Origin: Mimachlamys varia
Taxonomy: Eukaryota; Mollusca; Bivalvia; Pectinida; Pectinidae
Reading direction: 5' to 3'
Assembly (NCBI GenBank): GCA_947623455.1
Contig: OX392529.1
Coordinates: 50,859,186 to 50,923,185, forward strand
Length of the DNA: 64,000 bases
Shown piece after piece: positions 38,201 to 48,080 of the stretch. The position numbers were made by a program, and so were the translations under genes. The notes below the pieces were generated by a model. That model made no database searches and was not told the origin of the DNA. It saw only the letters and a list, made by a program, of their open reading frames with translations. Within the stretch, counting starts at the first letter, position 1, and every line of letters begins with the position of its first letter.

Positions 38201-38356
38201 ACAATTTACTAGATGTAAATATAATTTATATATAATATGATATTGATTTTTAAATCAGATATCAAAAGCCAAATTGTTTGTTTGTCATCTTACCGGAGGT
38301 TTTCCGTTGACAAATACGATCAAACCAAACAAAGCGACCACGATACGGGACACCAT
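35219..38356 (-). CDS. Secreted two-domain Kazal-like protein, gene B (5 coding exons)
   Basis: Coding exons, in transcript order: 38294-38356, 36863-36942, 36547-36589, 36099-36193, 35219-35258. The joined frame is 321 nt (106 residues plus stop), with GT-AG introns at the same positions and phases as gene A. Residues 1-18 are a signal peptide (MVSRIVVALFGLIVFVNG). Domain 1 has the Kazal order C-x-C, YDPWCG, HRNLC, three residues, C, ten residues, C; it carries one more Gly than gene A between cysteines 3 and 4, giving the usual ten-residue spacing. Domain 2 reads PVCAEFGITF and LTFVHDGEC and has four cysteines with the same 13/14/10 spacing as gene A, with a proline-rich insert before PVC. 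P1 of domain 1 would again be Asp. The gene is head-to-tail with gene A (same strand), about 8.7 kb upstream of A's promoter. Its introns carry a giant minisatellite, R1, R2 and another repeat, so it is physically much larger than A. Confidence 0.85.
35490..36052. repeat. Dispersed bivalve-type repeat in the last intron of gene B
   Basis: Two related halves. Both contain GACAAGTT, GGGTCGAAAT(A/C)T, a TGATCATYCAT block followed by TGAAGTTTCA, and end near CCGGACAAGTTACTGCGGAC. The structure is a roughly 350-bp duplicated unit. Not assigned to a family. Confidence 0.5.
37000..37176 (+). repeat. Dispersed repeat R2 copy in the first coding intron of gene B
   Basis: CCCAAAATCGATTAAACCAG, GACAAAATATGAACAAAG and GGTGTTCCGGACGAGTAAGC blocks are all present, antisense to gene B. 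Confidence 0.7.
37915..38078 (-). repeat. Dispersed repeat R1 copy in the first coding intron of gene B
   Basis: Starts ATGACGTTATACGCACATAT, continues with GCTGCACCTTTTGAATTT, CAGTATGCCG, and GATTCGTCCTCCTAGGACTC, and ends at the GGTGGGAATCCAAAATTTC block. Confidence 0.75.
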
Positions 38357-38679
38357 GTCGACACTATAAAGAGATGTGAACATTGTTATCCTGTTAGAAT
38401 TCCAGGCAGCCAATGAAAATGGCCATCAAAGAGAGTGGTAATGAATCAAGTTATAGGCTAATACAGCCAAAAAAGAAACCCTTAAATAATCCCCTCAATT
38501 TCCCTTAAACAAACACACAGGTAAAATTTGTTTTCACTTACATAATATGAACTTGTTCATTACTTTACACATAATTCTAAACAAACACATTCTAAACTGT
38601 ATTACTCAAACTTTTGAAATGTAAATTCCATGAAATGTAACGAAAATTGCAGTTTATCTGTGAAATTAAAACAAGGACA

Positions 38680-41545
38680 CTAGGTACTATGATGAAATAA
38701 AACATGAACGCTTGTAACTGTAATGACATAAAACATGTACGCTTGTTACTGAAATGAAATAAAACATGAACGTTTGTTACTGTAATGAAATGAAACATGT
38801 ACGCTTGTAACTGTCATGAAATAAAACATGTGCACTTGTTACTGTAATGAAATAAAACATGTGCACTTGTTACTGTAATGAAATAAAATGTGTACGCTTG
38901 TTACTGTAATGAAATAAAATATGTACGCTTTTTACCATAATGAAATAAAATATGTACGCTTGTTACTGTAATGAAATAAAACATGCACACTTGGTACTGA
39001 AATGAAATATAACATGCACGCTTGTTACGGCAATGAAATAAAACATGTACGCTTGTTACTGAAATGAAATAAAACATGAAAGTTTGTTACTGTAATGAAA
39101 TGAAACATGTACGCTTGTTACTGAAATGAAATAAAACATGCACGCTTGTCACTGAAATGAAATAAAACATGTACGCTTGTTACTGAAATGAAATAAAACA
39201 TGAAAGTTTGTTACTGTAATGAAATGAAACATGCACGCTTGTTACTGTAATGAAATGAAACATGAACGCTTGTTACTGTAATGAAATAAAACATGTACGC
39301 TTGTTACTATGATGAAATAAAATATGTACGCTGGTTACCGTAATGAAATAAAACATGTACGCTTGTTACTGAAATGAAATAAAATATGTACGCTTGTTAC
39401 TGTAATGAAATAAAACATGTACGCTTGTTACTGAAATGAAATAAAATATGTACGCTCGTTACCGTAATGAAATAAAATATGTACGCTCGTTACCGTAATG
39501 AAATAAAATATGTACGCATGTTACTGAAATGAAATAAAACATGTACGCTCGTTACCGTAATGAAATAAAATATGTACGCTCGTTACCGTAATGAAATAAA
39601 ACATGCACGCTTGTTACTGTAATAGAATAAAATATCAACTCTTGTAACTGTAATGAAATAAAACATGTACGCTTGTTACTGTAATGAAATAAAACATGTA
39701 CGCTTGTTACTGTAATGAAATAAAATATGTACGCTCGTTACTGTAATGAAATAAAACATGTACGTTTGTTACTGTAATGAAATAAAATGTTTACGCTTGT
39801 TACTGTAATGAAATAAAATATGTACGCTTGTTACTGTAATGAAATAAAATATGTACGCTTGTTACTGTAATGAAATATAACATGCACACTTGGTACTGAA
39901 ATGAAATGTAAAATGCACGCTTGTTACGGCAATGAAATAAACATGTACGCTTGTTACTGAAATGGAATAAAATATGTACGCTTGTTACTGCAATGAAATA
40001 AAACATGCACGCTTGTTACTGCAATGAAGTAAAACACGCACACTTGTTACTGTAATGAAATAAAACATGCACACTTGTTACTGCAATAAAATAAAACACG
40101 CACACTTGCTACTGCAATGAAATCAAACACGCACGCTTGTTATTGAAATGAAATAAAACATGCACGCTTGTTACTGTAATGAAATAAAACATGCACGCTT
40201 GCTACTGTAATGTTATAAAACATGCACGCTTGTTACTGTAATGAAATAAAATATGTACGCTTGTAACTGTAATAAAAAAAAACCATGCACGCTTGTAACT
40301 GTAATAAAAAAAACATGAACCCTTGTTACTGTAATAAAATAAAATATGTACGTTTGATACAGTAATGACATAAAACATGTACGCTTGTTACTGTAATGAA
40401 ATAAAACATGTACGCTTGTTACTGTAATGAAATAAAACATGTACGCTTGTTACTGTAATGAAATAAAACATGTACGCTTGTTACTATGATGAAATAAACA
40501 TGCACGCTTGTTACTATGATGAAATAAAACATGTACGCGTGTTACTGTAATGAAATAAAACATGTACGCTTGTTACTGTAATGAAATAAACATGTACGCT
40601 TGTTACTGTAATGAAATAAAACATGCACGCTTGTTACTGTAATGTAATAAAACAAGTACGCTTGTTACTGTAATAAAATAAAATATGTACGTTTGATACA
40701 GTAATGAAATAAAACACGCACGCTTGTTACTGAACTGAAATAAAACATGTACGCTTGTTACTGTAATGAAATAAAACATGTACGCTTGTCACTGTAATGA
40801 AATAAAACATGTACGCTTGTTACTATGATGAAATAAACATGCACGCTTGTAACTGTAATAAAATAAAACAGGCACTCTTGTAACTGTAATGAAGTAAAAC
40901 ATGCACGCTTGTTATGGCAATGAAATAAAAAAAAATGCACGCTTGTAACTGTAATGAAATATACATGCACGATTGTAACTGTAATGAAATATAACATGTA
41001 CGCTTGTTACTGTAATGAAATAAAACATGTACGCTTGTTACTATAATAAAATCAAATACGTACGCTTCCGACAGTATTGAAATAAAACATGTACGCTTGT
41101 TACAGTAATGAAATATAACATGTACGCTTGTTATGGCAATGAAATAAAACATGCACGCTTGCTACTGTAATGAAATAAAACATGTACGCTTGTTACTATG
41201 ATGAAATAAACATGCACGCTTGTAACTGTAATAAAATAAAACAGGCACTCTTGTAACTGTAATGAAGTAAAACATGCACGCTTGTAACTGTAATGAAATA
41301 TACATGCACGATTGTAACTGTAATGAAATATAACATATACGCTTGTTACTGTAATGAAATAAAACATGTACGCTTGTTACTATAATAAAATCAAATACGT
41401 ACGCTTCTGACAGTATTGAAATAAAACATGTACGCTTGTTACAGTAATGAAATATAACATGTACGCTTGTTATGGCAATGAAATAAAACATGCACGCTTG
41501 CTACTGTAATGAAATATAACATGTGCGCTTGTTTCTGTAATGAAC
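38680..41545. repeat. 31-bp minisatellite (about 90 units) in the 5' UTR intron of gene B
   Basis: Nearly 2.9 kb of 31-bp units containing ACGCTTGTTACTGTAATG followed by AAATAAAACATGT. Variants (TACTGAAATG, TACCGTAATG, CACTTGTTAC) alternate. A 339-bp higher-order duplication is visible at 40823 and 41162. The array ends against the 5' UTR splice donor at 41570. The short open frames seen in it (repeating FISLQ/TSVHVLFHY-type residues on the minus strand) are by-products. The homologous intron of gene A contains only about six units. Confidence 0.93.
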
Positions 41546-41570
41546 TAAAACAAACAGACTTGTTACTCAC

Positions 41571-41604
41571 GCGTGTGGCAGGTACACAGTAGACGATGTA
41601 GAGT
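41571..41604 (-). other. 5' UTR exon of gene B
   Basis: Donor CACGC-GTGAGT at 41571/41570 on the minus strand. The exon and flanks align with the gene A 5' UTR exon (GTGTACCTGYCACA shared). The partner acceptor is CTCTTTATAG at 38364, seven... to be exact, TGTCGAC precedes the ATG at 38356. Confidence 0.62.
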
Positions 41605-41655
41605 GACTATCTAATAGCAAGTGATGTTTCTATTTTATAACAATTGGAGACCAAT
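41601..41655 (-). promoter_or_regulatory. Core promoter of gene B (TATA, CCAAT, Inr-like)
   Basis: TATAAAAT at 41632-41639 (minus), initiator-like TCACTC at 41601-41606, and CCAAT on the plus strand at 41651-41655. Spacing and neighbouring sequence are conserved with gene A, so the promoter was duplicated together with the gene. Confidence 0.65.
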
Positions 41656-41924
41656 CAGAATATATTGTATGACTAATGTTTGCATTAAAGGCAGGGTTCC
41701 TCAGTGTATGCATGTGCAAAACTTATGAAATATTCATTTATAAATTGTCATCTCGCGAAAGAGGTCTTTTCATGATTTTTATGGAATTTTATCATCGATG
41801 GTGAAAGTCATATTTCTGAACTATTAACGCTATTAGGTGAAGGTTTAAACGAAGCAAAATATATCGAAAACTTTTCAGGTTATGTAGAATTTATATCTAT
41901 TGCAAACATAGTTGCCGACGAGAT

Positions 41925-42118
41925 GACTAAACACACATATATATGTCGTACCTTTTAAATTCAGTAATAGATACAGTATGCCCCAAACATGAATCAAACT
42001 GCATAATACAGCTGTTTCGTCCTCCTAAGACTCTTCAGTGATGCTAGGCGCTAAAAGATTTGAATAACATTTTCTAAACTAATATAGAATCAGATGTGTC
42101 AGGTGCGTAAAACCTCTT
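41925..42118 (-). repeat. Dispersed repeat R1 copy
   Basis: ACACACATATATATGTCG, GTACCTTTTAAATTCAG, CAGCTGTTTCGTCCTCC, GACTCTTCAGTGATGC and GTCAGGTGCGTAAAACC in reverse orientation. Confidence 0.75.
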
Positions 42119-43380
42119 TGATTTATGAATTTAGAATGTGGAATTATTACTGTACAATTTCAAATCGTGTACTACGGAAGTGGGTATATTATAATTGTAT
42201 GAATCATGCCACTACCAAAATAAGTTAACTGTGGATATCAAGACTAAAGAACACATTGCATTGAATCTGCACGTATGTATTGTAAACATAATATCGAATA
42301 CATTTCAGGTTATGTAGACGCTATATCAAGTGGTAATAATGGCTTTACTAAAGACCACCTTGTATTGAATTTACACGTAAATACATAATGTAGTCTCTAA
42401 AGTTGTCTCTCATAGCCAATTAATGTGTATATTTTATTAACTAATTTGATCAATCAGTCTATTATAAAAAACCAGTAATCATATCTTCAAAATACCTTGC
42501 TACATGTATGCTAACAGATTTACTGATACCTTCCTATCACTTTTACTCTCTGCATTTTATTCTATTATATTATATCATTTGAAGTTACTTTGTTATTTCG
42601 TCAAAATTACTTAAGATAAACAAAAGGATATTTTTACTCGGCAAGTTTCTTTAAGCCTAGCAGTGCTGAATCAAACTATGCATCTATTCATATAAATAAG
42701 TCATTTACATTTAATACAGACAGTATTACAGATTTAAATATTTGCTCATATAGCGGTGCATGTAACATATCTTCTTAGAAATAAAACAACTTGATTTATC
42801 ATGCTGTACGAAACGACATACACTTTTAAAAGCAAGTAACAATGCATGCCACGTAAAGGTGTCAATTGTTAAACATAAACGAACATTAGAATTAATTCGC
42901 GATTTTTTGTATTTATATTTCCCGCATTTACAGCGATGTCCTGTTCCTTAATAGCTATTTATACAGAATTGACACGGTCTTAAGTCTGCTTAATGTATTT
43001 GTTTGCATTTAAAATTATAATATTGTATAATTTTCTCTAGTATTCAATAATTCATTAGCTTGCTTTGATTAAACAAACCTTTACATCGGATTTTAAATAC
43101 GTCTACCAGTCTCTGTTTTGAGTCCATATTTTATTGTGGTCCTATCAGATATTTCTTTTCATCATGCGCATTCTAGAGGTTTTTTGCCATAACCTATAAT
43201 GGGACATTGTGACGTCATAATGTTTATGACGTCATAATTGTAGAGTTGGAGATTGCACCGCTCCACTGTCAACGGGTGGCTGTTCCCTGTCTGCATTTAG
43301 CCTGACGTTGAAACATGCTTTGACTAATACTACATGTATGTCTGCATCAACTGAATGTTGGTTAACAAAACTGTATATAT
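42119..43380. other. Intergenic, no gene recognised
   Basis: AT-rich, with a diverged ~120-bp duplication near 42245-42390. Two CRE palindromes are listed separately. Confidence 0.55.
43208..43232. promoter_or_regulatory. Pair of CRE palindromes (TGACGTCA x2)
   Basis: Two TGACGTCA octamers lie about 17 bp apart, each followed by TAAT. A related segment with GTGACGTCATAAT and GTTGGAGAT occurs near 14600, so this may be part of a dispersed repeat rather than a promoter. No gene is seen beside it. Confidence 0.35.
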
Positions 43381-43540
43381 AAGGTTTACTTGTCATAATT
43401 TTGACATCCATTGGTGTGTAGCATATCCATTGGCGCACATACATATTGTATGGTGCGCGCTAGCTCACCATGTTGAATATGTCGATAAGCCAATGTAAGT
43501 TACACACCAATGGGTGTCAAAAATATGACAAGCAAACCTT
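43381..43540. mobile_element. Foldback MITE (160 bp, ~50-bp arms)
   Basis: Left end AAGGTTTACTTGTCATAATT and the reverse complement of the right end (AAGGTTTGCTTGTCATATTT) align, continuing through CCATTGGTGTGTA in both arms. The central ~55 bp are not paired. Target duplication not clear. Confidence 0.75.
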
Positions 43541-46500
43541 AAAACAACTCATTTATTTGTTGTGAAAGTGTGAATAAATCGATTGAATGTCAAATAACAG
43601 TTTAACGTTATGTATATAAAAAGTAAACGCTATATTGGAAAACCCATTAGTGAGAAATTACTACATCTATTCCCCTGTATTGGGGTTCGGTGTTCATGCA
43701 GTAGGTGATATTTTAGTGGGTTTTTTTAATCGGATCCATGCTATAAAAACAAACTTAAACACAATTTTTGAAGCGCCTCGGCGGCCAACGCCGGATAAGG
43801 CTTTACCATCCACCAAAACATCTCTCTTATGCAATATTCCAAGTCAAAGGATGCGTAAAGGTGAATTTTGTTGAAATACAATCATTCGTTCAGGAAACGA
43901 ATGCTTTTCAATGAGAAATATTAATAAAGACAGATTAGATCACCGCCCTGTCACTCGATTTAGGTTTCAGACCAAACAATTCTCGATCACAATCTTTTAA
44001 TTAATCAGTTGAAAGGTTTCAGCAGTTCATGCAGATAGAATCTGAAATAAAACGTAAATGATCATACAAACCAACAACGCGCATACTTCTAGATTGCCGT
44101 CATGTGTAAAGGCTCATAGTTCTGATAAATCTGCATCTCTCGAATCCCTAGTCCTAGAATAACTAATCAACTGCGACATGTATATCATAAGTTGAAAAAG
44201 CAGGGACGTTACTAAAAATGGAAAGTTCACGATCGGAAAATTGAAATCGTCACGTTTATCGTATAGGTCAGTAGTAAGATGTCCATGTTGGTTATTTTTA
44301 GTATAGAGATAGAGGTAAGCAGCTAATTTAGAAGAGTTTGTGTCCTTTATTTCAAGTTCTGAAGGTATATACGATCGATGTGGTAAGCAACCTGTTCGTT
44401 CTTTATAGACAACATGATATATCTGAAAGTCAAATCAAGTTTCTTTTTACCTGTCGTGATTAGCTCTCTCACAAATTCAACTTCGTATGAAACAAAAACA
44501 AGTCAGCTAAGAGAGGGGCACAGTTAATTAGAACATCTTTCATCTCGACTTGTAGACGTTTAAAATGTAAATGATAAATTTGCGCCATCCCGATTCTGTC
44601 GAATATATACGTGTCCAACGTTACTCGCTTAACATTTCAATCCATGGAACAGCACGCTCTCAGTATGTCTTTAGCTTTCCTGTTAACTCTTAAAACAATG
44701 ATACAATTTTAGTTTTATTCATCATTTGATACATATGTATATATTTCACAATTTTGCATCAAGAGTACGTGAAGTAAAACAAGATGCAATCTAATTTTGT
44801 AGTCAAGTCATGGAAAGAAGACAGACCAACCAACTACTTGTAACAGTATACATGTCTCGCTTACAGATATAAACCATTAAAACTTGGCTCAGTTGTCTTT
44901 GTTTCTGCCAGATGCTTCCTTGTTTCTGCCAGATGATTCTAACATACCTCTCAAAACTCACAATTAAGATGTCTTGTTAATCTTTTGAACACGCATCATT
45001 GTATCTGACCTGGCACAGAAAAGTCGGCGGTATCAGTTAAATTTAAATGTTTAACACTATTTGGGGTATTAGGAGTTCCATATTGGTAAAGATGCATCAA
45101 ATTGAATTATCAAAACAGGAGAAGAGTCATTATTATCACTTCACCACGCATCTTGTTTGAACGTTTGACAACACCGAACATTAAAATAATACTGATCAGT
45201 CATCCTTTCTAATGCTTTTTTTTGTGTACAATCTCCAAAAAGAGTTGACGCAACACCCACATATGCCGAGAACATGAACTATCAGTTTTTCAATGTCAAA
45301 AGATCATCTATAGCGTGTCAACTGATTCGTTTATTTGAAACTTGGCAAATTAAAGAACGTAATGTACTTGAAAATGAGGGACTTATTTCAGGAATAATGA
45401 ATGTCGAATTACATCAAAAACACACGTTTGTCCGCGAATCATACTTGATTACAAATATAAACTTTTATGATCGATATTACACCAACACGTCAACTTCATG
45501 CAAAAGGGGCTAAATTAAAGTAACTCAAAACATAATATTCTACTGGTAAACTTAATAGTTGTCATCGTGCTTACATTACTTTTCCTATGCATGCGTGCTT
45601 CGATTTGTCATTTTGAATATATATTTTATATATATATTTTATTTTATTTTAACACATAGTTTGTGTTATTTTACAAACTTTAGTTAACGATGCTCAAAGC
45701 ATTCTTTTTCACAAAGTGGTGCCTACAACATCAATGATTTATCAAGCTGAAATAGCCAAACTCTGGGAATACACACAACTTACTGTAAACGAACGTATTT
45801 TGGCCGCGACTTAATTTTGCATTTTCATATTAAACAACTTTTTCGCGGCCATTAATTGTCGCGAATTTTAGTCACCCGTGAAATACGCAATTATTAATCG
45901 CACGCGAATAAGCAGGTTTTCAGTACAGTTAAATCATTTAAATAAACGTCAAACTCCCAAAAGCCGGAGTTTGAACTTGTCAGGCGGAATTTTGTCATTT
46001 TCTGACCTGTGTATGTGATTTGAATATCAGAATATGTCATTCACTTTGACACATTGTGTTTTAAGCGAACGTTTGTCCAATAATTAAACTTAAAATTTCT
46101 TGTTTTGCATAAACGTCTTTTAAGGTTTCAAATGGAGCTATTTACTGAGGCCAACATATTTGACTCCTTTGAATTTCAATATTTGTCTTTAAACATAAAT
46201 TTGCACAGCTGTAGGCTATTATCAAATATTGTTCCCGAGGATAAAGCCTGTTTCCCCGTACATACAACATGTATATTGTATATGTACAGACCCATACCAG
46301 TTTGACACGTATATCTGAAAAGAAAATTCTGATGAATTAATTTTTAGATAAATGTCAACAGTGACCTAACAAAAGTACGCTTTTAATCGTCTTAAGGTTC
46401 AGGTTACAGCTGAGTTTTAAAGTTACGGGCATGAAGAACCCGTCAGCAGAAGCATAGAAGAGCAATGCTAACAAAATGCTTATTTTCTTTCGAAGGGGAA

Positions 46501-48080
46501 ACATTTCAACACCAAAACGCTCAAAGTGTCGGCAGATTTAAACACATCCGACTTTTCGGTGTTAATGAATGTCAATGCAATTCATCTCAATAAACAACAT
46601 AGGCTACCAACTAACTCTGGAATACCACAGATCGAGCAATTATCAATTAAGTTTCCGGAAAGATTTCCTGCTAAAATATCATGACCTTCTGGATTGTTGA
46701 AAGTATTTGAGGTAAAATGATTACATACTGATGGACGCACTACAAACGCAAAGTAACTTTTAGACCCAGATTTAATTGCAGTTAAACGGTCGTTCAAAAG
46801 TGATATTTTAACAGGTATATGCATTGACAAATTAAAGTCTTAAGGATGACGAAAATTTGGCTTCAACTTAAGTCTATCTCGACCAAGTTCACTTTAATGC
46901 AAGTAATTGGAGTCGTTTTCTATATGCTTCTATTTTACACACACCTTACATACAAAATAACTTATTAACAGTTAAACAAGTCATGTAGTAACAAAAAGAC
47001 ACCAGAAGGTCTCAAAATGATTCAAAACTAACACAGTATTTGGATATAAAGCGTTTCACTTTTACTTTTGTAACTGTTATCATATATCACTGGCATTTTT
47101 TATAAAAAAAAAAAAACATCAAATATATGAAAATTATGATGTCAGGATAAATTCAATGCTCTCGCTTTTGGTTACATATTGAAAACAAACAAGCAAAAAT
47201 AAGAACAAAACATTGTTTTGAACGATTTCTTGGAAGTCAATCTTAACACAAGTATGTTACTAACCACTTGCCAAACTTTCCATTTGAAAATGTACAGGTA
47301 GTTGATTCCCTCAAAATATCCTCCATGTAAGCAACTCTTTGCTAAAACATTTTTCTACTTAACTAACTTCTAATTCTAAAATTTTAAACTTAAAGAAATT
47401 CTTTGTCAATTAAATCCCGCAATATCAGTTCACAGCAAGGAAAAGAAAATGTTGATACGTACAAATTTATAACAAATGCATCAATATCTACAACAATACA
47501 TATAATAATGTTTCAAACTGATCAGCTCGGTGAAATATCATGTATCGGATTTCTCAACTACTTATCAACCTTTGGCAAGTAAAACAACAAACAATACAAT
47601 ATATTCTATAAAACTATATGTGCAAGAATAACACGTAATGTATATACGCACGTAATTACTACTTAACAATAACATCATGGGTGCCAACTGCAATTAAAGT
47701 AACACTTTTTGTCACAGTATTCGCAGATAACAATATTCCACAAATGAGAAATGCTGCAACGCAAATATACCATTTTTCAAGAATTATGTTGCTATAACTA
47801 CGCATAATTTTAGCATCGCTTTTTCGAACTAGGAACAATTTCGAGTGAATTAAGACATTAAATTAGGCTTAAAGTCAAACGAGTAGAGATTGCAAGTTGC
47901 ATTCGACTATGTGCAAGGTTCGCAACATATAGTAATAGTACAACATTTCCCCACGCCTGATTTTGTTTCGTCAAAAAATTTGTACTTAAGGTTCAGTTTT
48001 GATTTTCAGCATTTACAGATGATTTCTGGGATTATTATGTTACACGAAAATGTTGGCAGGCCACTATGAGCAACTCATTA
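43541..48080. other. Intergenic, no gene recognised
   Basis: About 4.5 kb without a supportable gene. TA/T-rich tract at 45620-45655. A segment at 45800-45915 has repeated CGCGAATT/CGCGGCC motifs, suggesting an old repeat. Open frames of 66-82 codons at 43635, 45274, 46105 and 46582 have no recognisable domains. Confidence 0.6.

Noticed and set aside
38592..41491. Minus-strand open frames of 70-109 codons in the 31-bp minisatellite
   Set aside because: Repeat by-products within the 5' UTR intron of gene B, cycling through three frames.
45274..46830. Open frames of 66-82 codons (45274, 46105, 46582)
   Set aside because: No domain, signal peptide or splice context; expected by chance in this much sequence.
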